A stretch of DNA of 64,000 nt from Fodinicurvata sediminis DSM 21159 (GCF_000420625.1 NZ_ATVH01000018.1:143270-207269), one strand, 5' to 3'. Counted from the stretch's first letter, positions 25,299 to 34,589 are shown. Notes: generated by a model not told the origin, from the sequence alone. Translations and numbers: made by a program.

Positions 25299-26373
25299 GG
25301 CTGCGTCCGACGATCTGTCCCTTTCGGTCAACCACGACAATATCCACTTCGCAGGGCGCCTCTCTCAGGGCGGCCTTGGCCGTTTGTCGGGCTTTTTCGG
25401 CAACTCTTGGCGCTATGGGCAGATCATGCGTGGTGGCGAGGGCCAGAACCTGACCTGCCGTGTTGGCCTGTCGTACCTGATCGAGGATGTCCGACGAAGC
25501 CCCAAGCTCAGCCATTTCGGCTGCCAACCAGTTGAAGTCGACCTGACTGCGCCCGGAATGAAGGTCCAGAAAGCCCTGGGCCAGCTTCACGAGCTTTGCG
25601 AAGCCACCCCCAATGGTGACATATGGAATCGGTTGACGTCGCAGATACTTCAGCATGCCGCCGGCAAAGTCCCCCATGTCGAGCATGGCGTGGTCCGGCA
25701 GCTCATAGAGCTGTTGCACGGTCTGTTCCGAGGTCGAGCCGGTACAGCCGGCAACGCGCTGGAGCCCTTTCGCATGCGCTACGTCGATTCCACGATGGAT
25801 CGAATGAATCCAGGCAGCGCAGGAAAAGGGATGGACGACCCCGGTCGTTCCCAGAATCGAGAGGCCACCCAGTATGCCAAGGCGGGGATTCCAGGTCTTT
25901 GCTGCGAGTTGCTCACCTTCAGGAATCGATATCTCGATTTCCAGGGCAGGGGACTCCAGTCCTGTGGCTTCCTGTACGACGGCTGTCATGAGTTGTCGGG
26001 GAATCGGGTTGATTGCCGCTTCCCCCACAGGAACGGGCAGCCCTTCAAGCGTGATCGTGCCCACGCCGGGGCCGGCACGAAAGACTATGCCACTTTGAGC
26101 AGGTCTGGGCCGCACGGTCGATATGATGAGAGCGCCGTGCGTGACGTCGGGATCGTCACCGGCATCCTTGATGATGCCGGCTGCCGCGCAGGTTGCTTGC
26201 CGGCTCTCATAGGCGAGTGGGAAGGAGGGAGTCTCTCCCTTTGGCAGCGTGATCTGGACAGGGTCGGGAAAATGGCCGTCGAACAGAGCCGTGCAGGCCG
26301 CCTTTGTGGCAGCGGTGGCGCAGGCTCCCGTCGTCCATCCGCGCCGCAACGTTCCTTCCGGTTTACGAGTCAT
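25291..26373 (-). CDS. cbiD: Cobalt-precorrin-5B C1-methyltransferase CbiD
   Basis: 360 residues from ATG 26373. CbiD blocks are clear: LRRGWTTGACATAATKAA, ITLPKGETPSFPL, GIIKDAGDDPDVTHGALI, GLPVPVGEAAINPIPRQLM, GNFxGxML-type GDFAGGMLKYL, and VTIGGGFAKLVKLAQGFLDLH. CbiD replaces CobF and belongs to the oxygen-independent pathway. The gene is opposite in direction to the riboswitch-led genes and precedes cobK with overlap. A -10-like TATAAA ends seven bases before the ATG, which would give a nearly leaderless message. Confidence 0.95.
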   Translation of the reverse strand: MTRKPEGTLRRGWTTGACATAATKAACTALFDGHFPDPVQITLPKGETPSFPLAYESRQATCAAAGIIKDAGDDPDVTHGALIISTVRPRPAQSGIVFRAGPGVGTITLEGLPVPVGEAAINPIPRQLMTAVVQEATGLESPALEIEISIPEGEQLAAKTWNPRLGILGGLSILGTTGVVHPFSCAAWIHSIHRGIDVAHAKGLQRVAGCTGSTSEQTVQQLYELPDHAMLDMGDFAGGMLKYLRRQPIPYVTIGGGFAKLVKLAQGFLDLHSGRSQVDFNWLAAEMAELGASSDILDQVRQANTAGQVLALATTHDLPIAPRVAEKARQTAKAALREAPCEVDIVVVDRKGQIVGRSHA

Positions 26374-26379
26374 TCTGGA

Positions 26380-26385
26380 TTTATA
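26380..26385 (-). promoter_or_regulatory. Possible -10 element for cbiD-cobK
   Basis: TATAAA on the minus strand is separated from the cbiD ATG by only TCCAGA. A start seven bases downstream of the hexamer would fall on the A of the ATG, implying a leaderless transcript. The hexamer 17 bases upstream (TGGTCT) is a poor -35, so the call is tentative. Confidence 0.3.
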
Positions 26386-26443
26386 GGTGCATCGGCTGAT
26401 CGAGACCAGATGCAACATGGCTTTGCAGGTGAAGGAGTTCGAA

Positions 26444-27280
26444 ATGCTTGAAGGTCTTCCAATGCCCGATTTCGAACCAGGGTGGGTGTGGCTGGCCGGA
26501 GCCGGACCGGGCGACCCTGCCTTGTTGACCCTGGCAAGTGTTCACGCACTCCGTTCAGCGGATGCGATCATTTACGATGCCTTGGTTGGAAAGGATATTC
26601 TCTCCCTGGCGGGGGACGATACGCTTCTGGAATATGCGGGCAAGCGTGGCGGCAAACCTTCTTCCAAGCAGGTTGATATCACGCTGCGCATTATCGAACT
26701 GGCCAGAGAGAATAAACGTGTCCTGCGTTTGAAGGGGGGAGATCCCTTTGTGTTCGGGCGCGGTGGTGAAGAGGCGCTTGCTCTGGTTGATGCAGGAATA
26801 CCCTTTCGCATCATCCCAGGAATTTCGGCCGGAATAGGCGGTCTGGCCTATGCAGGCATACCGGTCACGCACCGGGATACCAACAGTCTTGTGACCTTTC
26901 TGACCGGGCATGATGCAACAGGGCTGACCCCGAGTGCGATCGACTGGAAGGCTGTGGCAAAGTCCTCGCCTGTGATTGTCATGTATATGGCCTTGAAGCA
27001 TCTGGCTGAAATACGCGAACGCTTGCTGGAAGGGGGAAGAAGTGCGGATGAGCCCCTGGCCATCATAAGTCAGGCCACCCTGTCGGATCAGCAGGTCCTG
27101 GAAACCACCTTGGGCGAAGCACCCAAGGCTCTTGAGGAATCGGGGATTCAACCTCCGGCCATGGTGGTGCTTGGTGAGGTGGTGCGGCTTCGCGCGGCCA
27201 TGGACTGGGTGGGCGCTCTCTCTGGCCGCAAGCTGCAGGCTGATCCTCTGGGTATGCGGCAGACGAGTGATGCCGGTTGA
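26444..27280 (+). CDS. cobA: Uroporphyrinogen-III C-methyltransferase
   Basis: 278 residues from ATG 26444, which has AAGGAG six bases upstream; in-frame ATGs at 26387 and 26417 would give an N-terminus overlapping the cbiD leader. The SUMT signatures are VWLAGAGPGDPALLTL, YDALVG, KRGGKPSSKQVDI, VLRLKGGDPFVFGRGGEE, IIPGISAGIGGLAYAGIPVTHR and VMYMALKHLAEI. It makes precorrin-2 from uroporphyrinogen III, feeding both sirohaem and B12. No CysG-type dehydrogenase/ferrochelatase domain is attached, so precorrin-2 oxidation must be encoded elsewhere. It overlaps cobB by 11 bases. Confidence 0.95.
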   Translation: MLEGLPMPDFEPGWVWLAGAGPGDPALLTLASVHALRSADAIIYDALVGKDILSLAGDDTLLEYAGKRGGKPSSKQVDITLRIIELARENKRVLRLKGGDPFVFGRGGEEALALVDAGIPFRIIPGISAGIGGLAYAGIPVTHRDTNSLVTFLTGHDATGLTPSAIDWKAVAKSSPVIVMYMALKHLAEIRERLLEGGRSADEPLAIISQATLSDQQVLETTLGEAPKALEESGIQPPAMVVLGEVVRLRAAMDWVGALSGRKLQADPLGMRQTSDAG

Positions 27281-28601
27281 ACCGCGCGGGCTGGTCATAG
27301 CGGCAACGGCCTCGGGCTCGGGCAAGACTACGCTGACACTTGGTTTGCTGCGCGCATTGCGCCGACGCGGATTTCGTGTTTCCGGGACCAAGGTTGGTCC
27401 GGATTATATAGATCCCGCTTTTCACGCACAGGCGACAGGCCAGACTGCATATAATATGGACCCCTGGGCCATGTCGCTGGGTTTGCAGAGACAGCTTTTC
27501 AGACAGGCCGGTAAGGATAGTGAGCTGGTCCTGGTAGAAGGCGTGATGGGTCTTTTCGATGCCGCTTCCAGCGGTGTTGGCTCCACTGCGGATGTGGCAG
27601 TACAATTGGGACTGCCGATTATTCTGGTTGTTGATGTGCGTGGCCAGGCCCAATCGGTCGCAGCATTGGTGGAAGGGTTTCGCGGGCACAGGCCGGAATT
27701 GACGCTGGGCGGACTTGTGTTGAACCGCGTCGGCTCCAGTTTTCACATGGACATGCTGCGCAGTGCGCTCGAGCCTCTGGGCGTTCCGTTGCTTGGAGGC
27801 ATTCCCCGCGATGAAGACCTCAAGTTGCCGAACCGGCATCTTGGGTTGGTCCAGGCCGGGGAGCACAAGGATCTGGAAGCCTTCCTGGAAAGAGCGGCCG
27901 ATCGCATGGAGCAGCATCTGGATCTGGAAGCGCTTCTACAGAATGCCGCACCTGCAAGGGGGCAAGGAACCGAGGAGGTTTCCTCCCGGGATCTGCCGGA
28001 CCCACCTGGTCAGACGGTTTCCGTTGCGCGTGACGCCTGCTTTTCATTCTTGTACCCGCATTTGCTTCACCATTGGCGAAAGGCGGGTGCCGAGTTGCAC
28101 TTTTTCTCGCCACTGGAAAATGAGCCCCCCAGGTGGGACGCTGACGCAATCTACCTTCCGGGAGGTTATCCCGAGCTTCATGCCGAAGGCCTCAGCCAAG
28201 CCAAACGCTTTCGTGCGGGCATGGTAGATGCGGAAGAAAGAGGTGTCTTCATCTACGGGGAATGCGGTGGATATATGACGTTGGGGGATTGCCTGACTGA
28301 TGACAAGGGACGGGCGTTTCCGATGCTGGGGCTTTTGCCCTTGCACACCTCGTTTGAACGGCCGCGATTGCATCTTGGCTATCGCCAGCTTCGTACCTGT
28401 CAGCCCATGCCGTTCTGGAAAACGTCCGGCCATGACCTGGCGGGACATGAATTCCATTACGCAAGCACGGTCGAAAGCGGTCCGGCCGCTTCGCTGTTTC
28501 AGGTATGGGATGCACGTGGAGGTCAACGCGCCGATGCAGGGCTTGTCAGAGGCTCGGTTGCCGGGTCTTTTCTGCATCTGATCAGCGGGTATCCTGGGTG
28601 A
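27270..28601 (+). CDS. cobB: Cobyrinic acid a,c-diamide synthase
   Basis: 443 residues from ATG 27270 inside the cobA end. The N-terminal dethiobiotin-synthetase-like ATPase domain has a P-loop in ATASGSGKTTLTLGLL and GTKVGPDYIDPAFH. The C-terminal class I glutamine amidotransferase domain has YLPGGYPELHAEGLS, nucleophile Cys in YGECGGYMTLGD, and the His region AGHEFHYAS. It amidates side chains a and c using glutamine and ATP. With early cobalt insertion its substrate is cob(II)yrinic acid (CbiA role). It closes the cobalamin locus. Confidence 0.95.
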   Translation: MPVEPRGLVIAATASGSGKTTLTLGLLRALRRRGFRVSGTKVGPDYIDPAFHAQATGQTAYNMDPWAMSLGLQRQLFRQAGKDSELVLVEGVMGLFDAASSGVGSTADVAVQLGLPIILVVDVRGQAQSVAALVEGFRGHRPELTLGGLVLNRVGSSFHMDMLRSALEPLGVPLLGGIPRDEDLKLPNRHLGLVQAGEHKDLEAFLERAADRMEQHLDLEALLQNAAPARGQGTEEVSSRDLPDPPGQTVSVARDACFSFLYPHLLHHWRKAGAELHFFSPLENEPPRWDADAIYLPGGYPELHAEGLSQAKRFRAGMVDAEERGVFIYGECGGYMTLGDCLTDDKGRAFPMLGLLPLHTSFERPRLHLGYRQLRTCQPMPFWKTSGHDLAGHEFHYASTVESGPAASLFQVWDARGGQRADAGLVRGSVAGSFLHLISGYPG

Positions 28602-28834
28602 GATTTCATCACTCTGGCTGATCGGGAAATATATAACACTTCATGATTGTTCTTTCTTGAAGATTGTTTCCTTTAAGGTGGCGGGTCAAAATCCAGGCTG
28701 ACAACGCAAAAGACTCTGTGCCATGCTGACTTCAAAGCCTTGTCCAATCGGCATGTGACCGGTTGTGGAAAGCGAATAATGCAATTATCAAAGCGGCTTT
28801 GGATAAGACGTTAACAGGGAGAAGGATAGTTAGG
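28602..28834. other. Gap between cobB and the peptide ABC transporter
   Basis: This 233-base stretch is AT-richer than its flanks. I see no T-tailed hairpin, no second B12 box and no convincing hexamer pair. A poor candidate is TTGTGG, 17 bases, TATCAA near 28763-28791. AGGGAGAAGG at 28816-28825 is Shine-Dalgarno-like but rather far from the ATG, with a closer TTAGG just before it. Confidence 0.3.
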
Positions 28835-30418
28835 ATGCAAACAAGAAAATTGTTGATGAGCTTGGTTCTGGGGAGCGGCCTGGCATTGGCCTCTGCTGCT
28901 CAGGCCGAGACCCTGCGCTGGGCCAGTCAGGGTGATGCACTGACCCTGGATCCACATGCCCAGAACGAGGGACCGACCAATACAATGTCCCTTCACCTGC
29001 ACGACCCCCTTGTGCTGCGGGCCAACGACATGTCGATCGAGCCCGGTCTGGCAACCTCCTGGGAAGCGGTGGAGGAAACCGTCTGGGAATTCAAAATTCG
29101 TGAAGGGGTCACCTTCCATGACGGATCTGACTTCACGGCGGAAGACGTGGCCTTTTCGCTGAATCGAGCAGGCACCGAACCGTCGGATTTCCGCAATTAC
29201 ATCTCCTCCATCGAAGAGGTGGAGGTCGTCGATGACACGACGGTCCATATCCACACTTCAGGGCCCAATCCGATCCTGCCACAGCAGCTGACGCAGATCT
29301 CCATGATGAGCAAGGCCTGGTCGGAAGAGAATGACGTGGAGACAGCCCAGGACTATGCAAGCGGAGAAGAGAACTTTGCCGTTCGCAATGCCATGGGGAC
29401 TGGTCCTTACAAGCTGGAATCCCGTGAAGGGGACGTACGTACTGTTCTGGTTCGCAATGACGACTACTGGGGCATGGATGACTACCCAATGGAGGTCGAA
29501 CGTATCGTCTATACCCCGATTTCTTCTGATTCGACACGCGTCGCCGCGCTGCTTTCGGGTGAATTGGACTTTGTCCTGGATCCGCCGGTTCAGGACCTGG
29601 AGCGCCTGGAAGAAGAAGGTGATATCAATATCGAGCAGGGCGAGGAGAATCGGACGATCTTCCTTGGCTTGAACCTGCGCGAGGAAGACAGCGAGTACGA
29701 CAACGTCGAAGGCGAAAACCCGATGGCTGACAAGCGCGTGCGCGAAGCCATGTATCATGCCATCGATGCGGATACCATCCAGCGTGTGGTGATGCGCGGG
29801 CGTTCCGTGCCGACCGGGACGATTGCACCGCCGTTTATCGACGGCTATCCCGAAGAGCTCGATGAGCGTCTTGCCTTCGATCAGGAACGTGCACGTGAAC
29901 TACTGGCGGAAGCTGGCTACGAGGATGGATTTGAGATTACGCTGCATTGCCCCAATGACCGCTATATCAATGACGAAGCCATATGTCAGGCTGTGGCCGG
30001 GATGCTGGGGCAAATCGATATAACGGTCGATCTGAATTCCCAGACCCGCAGTCTCCACTTCCAGGACATCGGCAATCGCGAGACCGGCTTCTACCTGCTG
30101 GGTTGGGGCGTACCGACTTTCGACAGCGAGTACGTTTTCAACTATCTCTATCACACCGATGATGGTCAGCGCGGGTCCTGGAATGCGACGGGCTTTTCGA
30201 ACGATCGCATGGACGAGTTGGTACAGCAGATGGGAACGGAAGTTGATGAGGAAACTCGCAACGAGATGATCGCCGAAGCCTGGGAGATTGCTCAGTCGGA
30301 GGTGGTTTACATTCCGATTCACCTTCAGGTGCTGAACTGGGCGACACGTGAGGGGGTCAACGTACCCTTGAGGGCCGACAACCAGCCTCACATGGCCACA
30401 GCGAGCTTTGACGACTGA
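28835..30418 (+). CDS. ABC transporter substrate-binding protein, family 5 (peptide type)
   Basis: 527 residues from ATG 28835; the frame is open 24 codons further back, but the signal peptide (MQTRKLLMSLVLGSGLALAS, cleavage after AQA) starts here. The mature protein has TLRWASQGDALTLDPHAQNE, GVTFHDGSDFTAEDVAFSLNR, MGTGPYKLES and KRVREAMYHAIDADTI, the family 5 layout of DppA/OppA proteins. It is notably acidic. The specific ligand cannot be read from sequence; dipeptides or oligopeptides are most likely, and nickel or opines are alternatives. A strong hairpin follows the gene before the permeases. Confidence 0.9.
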   Translation: MQTRKLLMSLVLGSGLALASAAQAETLRWASQGDALTLDPHAQNEGPTNTMSLHLHDPLVLRANDMSIEPGLATSWEAVEETVWEFKIREGVTFHDGSDFTAEDVAFSLNRAGTEPSDFRNYISSIEEVEVVDDTTVHIHTSGPNPILPQQLTQISMMSKAWSEENDVETAQDYASGEENFAVRNAMGTGPYKLESREGDVRTVLVRNDDYWGMDDYPMEVERIVYTPISSDSTRVAALLSGELDFVLDPPVQDLERLEEEGDINIEQGEENRTIFLGLNLREEDSEYDNVEGENPMADKRVREAMYHAIDADTIQRVVMRGRSVPTGTIAPPFIDGYPEELDERLAFDQERARELLAEAGYEDGFEITLHCPNDRYINDEAICQAVAGMLGQIDITVDLNSQTRSLHFQDIGNRETGFYLLGWGVPTFDSEYVFNYLYHTDDGQRGSWNATGFSNDRMDELVQQMGTEVDEETRNEMIAEAWEIAQSEVVYIPIHLQVLNWATREGVNVPLRADNQPHMATASFDD

Positions 30419-30429
30419 AACGCGCTCTT

Positions 30430-30477
30430 TGGAATGATCCCACCGGAACCGGCAAGACCGGTCCCGGTGGAATTCCA
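30430..30477 (+). terminator. Intercistronic hairpin after the peptide-binding protein gene
   Basis: Nested arms pair almost throughout: TGGAAT with ATTCCA (30430-30435, 30472-30477), CCACCGG with CCGGTGG (30440-30446, 30464-30470) and ACCGG with CCGGT (30448-30452, 30458-30462) around a five-base loop. No T-run follows. Such hairpins between a binding-protein gene and its permease genes often stabilise the upstream RNA or partly terminate transcription, giving excess binding protein. Confidence 0.7.
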
Positions 30478-30511
30478 GTCACCTGACCTCCAGCGTATCG
30501 CGGTTCCGTAG

Positions 30512-31501
30512 ATGCTTGCCTTCATAGTACGCCGCCTCTTGCAGTCCATTGTGGTCATGCTGGTGGTCGCCCTGATTGCCTTCAGTCTGTTCAATTTCGT
30601 GGGCGATCCCATCAACAACATGGTGGGGCAAGAGGCCACGACGGAGCAGCGTGCGGAGCTGCGCGAAAGACTGGGCCTGAACGATCCAATTCCCGTCCAG
30701 TTTCTCCGCTTTGTGGGCAATGCGGCGCAGGGGGAGTTCGGCATATCCTATCGCACAGCCCGTCCGGTTGCGGATCTGATAGCCGAACGCTTGCCGGCCA
30801 CTATCGAGTTGGCCGTGACCTCTGCGGCTTTCGCGCTGTCCCTTGGAATCGTGCTTGGGGTGTACTCTGCGCTCAATCGCTATGGCTGGACCAGCCGCTT
30901 TGTCATGACGGCCTCGCTGATCGGCGTGTCACTGCCGACCTTCCTGATCGGCATACTGTTAATCTGGATATTTGCCGTGAACCTTCAGTGGCTGCCGTCC
31001 TATGGACGGGGTGAGGTTGTTGATCTGGGCGGTTGGCGGACAGGCTTTCTGACCCTGAGTGGCCTGCAGGCTTTGATCTTACCGGCCGTGACCCTGGGAT
31101 TGTACCAGCTGACCCTCATCATGCGGCTTGTGCGTGCGGAAATGCTCGAGGTGCTGCGGACGGACTACATAAAGTTCGCGCGTGCGCGTGGCCTGAGCAA
31201 TCGTGCGGTCAACTTCGGCCATGCCCTGAAGAATACTTTGGTACCAGTGATCACCATCACGGGCCTGCAACTGGGTTCCATCATTGCTTTTGCGATCATT
31301 ACCGAAACGGTCTTCCAGTGGCCGGGAGTAGGGCTGTTGTTCATAATTGCCATCCGGTTTGTCGATATACCGGTCATGGCAGCTTATCTGATCCTGATTG
31401 CTCTGTTCTTCGTGATCATCAACCTGATTGTCGACCTTTTGTATTACATCGTGGACCCGCGCTTGCGAGTGGAAACGCCTGCAGCGCGAACCGCTGCCTG
31501 A
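30512..31501 (+). CDS. Peptide ABC transporter permease, DppB type
   Basis: 329 residues with six predicted membrane helices, the first at the N-terminus (MLAFIVRRLLQSIVVMLVVALIAF, quoted in part MLAFIVRRLLQS). Typical DppB features are the DPINNMVGQEATTEQRAELRERLGLNDPIPVQF stretch before helix 2 (in part LRERLGLNDPIPVQ) and the EAA loop near residues 222-245 (KFARARGLSNRAVNFGHALKN). It forms the inner-membrane channel with the DppC-like protein encoded next, 12 bases on. Confidence 0.9.
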   Translation: MLAFIVRRLLQSIVVMLVVALIAFSLFNFVGDPINNMVGQEATTEQRAELRERLGLNDPIPVQFLRFVGNAAQGEFGISYRTARPVADLIAERLPATIELAVTSAAFALSLGIVLGVYSALNRYGWTSRFVMTASLIGVSLPTFLIGILLIWIFAVNLQWLPSYGRGEVVDLGGWRTGFLTLSGLQALILPAVTLGLYQLTLIMRLVRAEMLEVLRTDYIKFARARGLSNRAVNFGHALKNTLVPVITITGLQLGSIIAFAIITETVFQWPGVGLLFIIAIRFVDIPVMAAYLILIALFFVIINLIVDLLYYIVDPRLRVETPAARTAA

Positions 31502-31513
31502 GGGAGAGTCGCA

Positions 31514-32506
31514 ATGGGTGCTTCACAATCCAACAGCCAGCAGAGTCCGCTGAACAGCCGGCAGGGCCAAAGTGGTACTGCTGATGAGAAGCCCCATGGG
31601 CTGCTATATCGATTTTTCGACAGTGATATCTGGCACAGTTTTTCGCATTCGCCGATCACGGTGCTTTCCGCGATCATAACCTTGCTGTTCTTTCTGGCGG
31701 CCATCTTCGCACCTCTCATCGCACCCTATACGCCTTTCCATGCGGGATCCCTGCACCTTATGGACGGCTTCACGCCTCCGTTCGAAGAAGGCATGAGCGG
31801 GAACTTCTATGTTTTTGGAACTGATGATCAGGGGCGCGATGTCTTCTCGGCTATCATTTACGGGGCGCGCATCTCCTTGCTTGTAGGCTTCTGCGCCGTT
31901 CTCTTTGCCATGGTTCTTGGTGTGACCCTGGGCCTGATCGCGGGCTATCGTGGCGGTTGGGTCGATACGATCATCATGCGCATTGCCGATGTGCAGTTGA
32001 GCTTTCCTGCCATTCTGGTTGCGCTTCTGATTTTCGGCCTGGCCAAGGCCATGATTCCCCGTGAATACCAGGAAAACATGGCGATTTACGTTCTGATCAT
32101 ATCCATCGGGTTGTCCGACTGGGTACAATACGCCCGTACGGTGCGCGGGACCACGATGGTCGAGAAGAACCGTGAATACGTGCTAGCCGCGCGGGTCATT
32201 GGTGTTCGACCGGCTGTCATCCTGTTCCGTCATGTCTTGCCGAATGTGATGGGGTCCGTGCTGGTGATCGCCACGATTGGCCTGGCCCTGGCCATCATAG
32301 CCGAAGCGACGCTGTCTTTTCTGGGTGTGGGGGTGCCACCGACGACACCTTCGCTTGGAACCCTGATTCGCATTGGCAATGATTTCCTTTTTTCCGGTGA
32401 GTGGTGGATCACCATCTTTCCCGGAATCGCGCTGATCATGCTTGCCCTATCGGTGAACCTGCTGGGTGACTGGTTGCGCGATGCCTTGAATCCGAAGTTG
32501 AGATGA
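31514..32506 (+). CDS. Peptide ABC transporter permease, DppC type
   Basis: 330 residues with a long polar N-terminus (about 1-45), six membrane helices and the DppC signatures FGTDDQGRDVFSAIIYGARISL and the EAA loop VLAARVIGVRPAVILFRHVLPN. It pairs with the preceding DppB-like permease. Its stop overlaps the next ATPase gene by four bases. Confidence 0.9.
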   Translation: MGASQSNSQQSPLNSRQGQSGTADEKPHGLLYRFFDSDIWHSFSHSPITVLSAIITLLFFLAAIFAPLIAPYTPFHAGSLHLMDGFTPPFEEGMSGNFYVFGTDDQGRDVFSAIIYGARISLLVGFCAVLFAMVLGVTLGLIAGYRGGWVDTIIMRIADVQLSFPAILVALLIFGLAKAMIPREYQENMAIYVLIISIGLSDWVQYARTVRGTTMVEKNREYVLAARVIGVRPAVILFRHVLPNVMGSVLVIATIGLALAIIAEATLSFLGVGVPPTTPSLGTLIRIGNDFLFSGEWWITIFPGIALIMLALSVNLLGDWLRDALNPKLR

Positions 32507-33519
32507 TGGCCCAGACAGATTCATCCGAAACGCCGCTCCTTGAGGTCCTCAACCTGCGTGTCGAATTCCCGACACGGCGTGGAACGCTGGTTGCAGTTGA
32601 TGATATCTCCTTTGATATCAAACCCGGCGAGGTGCTGGGGGTGGTTGGCGAGTCCGGTGCGGGAAAGTCCCTGACGGGCACGGCCGTAATTAACCTGCTA
32701 GAACCTCCAGGGCACATTGCGGATGGGCAGGTGCGCCTGAAAGGACAGCGTATCGATAACCTGCCGCAGGAGAAGCTGCGCCATATCCGTGGACGCCAGA
32801 TCGGTATGGTGTTCCAGGATCCACTGACTAGCCTGAATCCACTCTACACTGTGGGGTATCAGTTAGTGGAAACGATCCGTACGCACCTGGACATGAGTGA
32901 AAGCCAGGCGCGCAAGCGCGGAATCGAATTACTTACCGAAGTGGGGATTTCCGCGCCGGAAGATCGGATTGACCAGTATCCGCATCAGTTCTCTGGTGGA
33001 ATGCGCCAGCGGATCGTCATTGCGCTGGCCGTTTGTGCCAATCCTTCGCTGATCATTGCCGACGAACCCACAACAGCTCTGGATGTCTCGATTCAGGCAC
33101 AGATCATCGACCTTCTGAAGCGTCTGTGTCGTGAGCAGGGGACGGCCGTGATGCTGATAACCCACGATATGGGCGTTATTGCGGAGACAGCGGATCGAGT
33201 GGCCGTGATGTATGCAGGACGGCTGGCAGAAGTGGGCCCTGTCCAGAAAGTGATCAAACAGCCATATCACCCCTATACAAAAGGCCTGATGGGGGCCATC
33301 CCAACAGTCGGGCAGAAACTGGAGCGTCTGACACAGATCGATGGCGCCATGCCGCGTTTGACGGAAATTCCACCGGGGTGCGCCTTCCATCCGCGCTGTC
33401 CCAAGGCCTTCGAACGTTGTTTTGTGGAACGACCGGAGCCGATAGAGGTCGAGGATTCCAAGGTGGCCTGCTGGCTGTACGATGAAGAACCGGCCCTGTC
33501 AGGAGAAAGTGATCGATGA
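32503..33519 (+). CDS. Peptide ABC transporter ATPase, DppD type
   Basis: 338 residues. The ABC domain has Walker A GESGAGKSLTG, Q-loop MVFQDPLTSLNPLYTV, signature FSGGMRQRIVIALAV and Walker B LIIADEPTTALDV. The C-terminal oligopeptide/dipeptide extension has three Cys (HPRCPKAFERC and VACW), as in DppD/OppD proteins. An ATG three bases on (MAQTDS) is an equally possible start. It forms a heterodimer with the DppF-like ATPase encoded next (four-base overlap). Confidence 0.92.
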   Translation: MMAQTDSSETPLLEVLNLRVEFPTRRGTLVAVDDISFDIKPGEVLGVVGESGAGKSLTGTAVINLLEPPGHIADGQVRLKGQRIDNLPQEKLRHIRGRQIGMVFQDPLTSLNPLYTVGYQLVETIRTHLDMSESQARKRGIELLTEVGISAPEDRIDQYPHQFSGGMRQRIVIALAVCANPSLIIADEPTTALDVSIQAQIIDLLKRLCREQGTAVMLITHDMGVIAETADRVAVMYAGRLAEVGPVQKVIKQPYHPYTKGLMGAIPTVGQKLERLTQIDGAMPRLTEIPPGCAFHPRCPKAFERCFVERPEPIEVEDSKVACWLYDEEPALSGESDR

Positions 33520-34589
33520 CGGATGTGCTCCAGGACAAGAGACCATCAGTCCAGCCGTCCGGTCCGCTTGTGTCCGTACAGGGGCTGTCTAAGTACTTTG
33601 ATGTTTCCCCGCCTTACCTGACCCGCCTTCTGCAGGGGCGTCCCCGCCGCACGCTGCGTGCTGTGGAAGACGTAAGCCTCGACATACCGCATGGCAGCAC
33701 CTTCAGCCTGGTTGGAGAGTCGGGCTGTGGAAAATCAACGATGGCGCGTCTTCTGGTGGGGCTCTATCAGCCGACCGAGGGAGAAATCTACTTTGATGGA
33801 AACGCCGTGTCCCAATTGAAGACACGGCGCCAGAAGGCGGACTTCCAGCGTCGCATACAGATCATTTTCCAGGACCCCTATGCCAGTCTGAACCCAAGAT
33901 GGCGCGTCCGGGATATCATTGCCGAGCCGATCCGCACGCACCGATTGCTTCCGGAAGGAGCGCCTCTACGCAAGCGTATCGCCGAATTGCTTGATCATGT
34001 TGGTTTTTCGGACAAGGACGGCGAAAAGTACCCGCACGAATTCTCGGGTGGCCAGAGACAGCGTATCTCCATTGCCAGGGCTCTGGCGGGAGACCCCGAG
34101 TTCCTGGTTTGTGACGAGCCTACGTCGGCACTGGATGTATCTGTCCAGGCACAGATCCTGAACCTGATGAAGGACCTGCAGAAGGAACTTGGCCTGACCT
34201 ATCTTTTCATCAGTCATGACCTGGCGGTGGTCTCACATATTTCTGACTATCTTGGTGTGATGTATCTGGGACGCCTCGTGGAGTCCGGGGAAGCCAGTGA
34301 TGTCTTCAATCATCCACAGCATCCCTATACAAGGATGCTGCTCGATGCCATCCCGGACCTTGAGATGTCCGGTCGCAAGCGGATCCCCGTTGCCGGAGAG
34401 GTCCCAAGCCCAATGTCGCCGCCATCTGGCTGTCATTTCCATCCGCGTTGCCCCTTCGCGGATGCGCGTTGTCAGAAGGAAGTGCCTGAAATCACTGAGT
34501 CACGGAATGTGCGTGTACGCTGTCATGCCGTAGAGGAACAGCGCCTGACACCAGAGGTTCTGGCTGCCGCAGCCGCAGCTCGTTCCTGA
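33516..34589 (+). CDS. Peptide ABC transporter ATPase, DppF type
   Basis: 357 residues. Walker [16 protein letters not shown]-loop [16 protein letters not shown], signature [15 protein letters not shown], Walker [20 protein letters not shown]-loop [12 protein letters not shown], and a C-terminal [17 protein letters not shown]ys-containing extension. The N-terminus has the DppF-type insertion [18 protein letters not shown] before the Walker A strand. It is the last gene of the five-gene transporter operon. Confidence 0.92.
   Translation: MTDVLQDKRPSVQPSGPLVSVQGLSKYFDVSPPYLTRLLQGRPRRTLRAVEDVSLDIPHGSTFSLVGESGCGKSTMARLLVGLYQPTEGEIYFDGNAVSQLKTRRQKADFQRRIQIIFQDPYASLNPRWRVRDIIAEPIRTHRLLPEGAPLRKRIAELLDHVGFSDKDGEKYPHEFSGGQRQRISIARALAGDPEFLVCDEPTSALDVSVQAQILNLMKDLQKELGLTYLFISHDLAVVSHISDYLGVMYLGRLVESGEASDVFNHPQHPYTRMLLDAIPDLEMSGRKRIPVAGEVPSPMSPPSGCHFHPRCPFADARCQKEVPEITESRNVRVRCHAVEEQRLTPEVLAAAAAARS

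Noticed and set aside
24565..26451. A 628-codon open frame on the plus strand opposite cobK and cbiD
   Set aside because: It is antisense to two clearly recognisable genes, shows no family motif and is composed of codon-bias artefact residues (Arg/Ser/Cys-rich).
28602..28834. A second cobalamin riboswitch before the ABC transporter
   Set aside because: No B12 box or GGTGAAAAGGGAA-like block is present on either strand.
28835..34589. Assigning the peptide-type transporter as a nickel or cobalt importer because it adjoins the B12 locus
   Set aside because: The binding protein and ATPases look like ordinary Dpp/Opp proteins, there is no shared regulation, and hupE already covers metal import.
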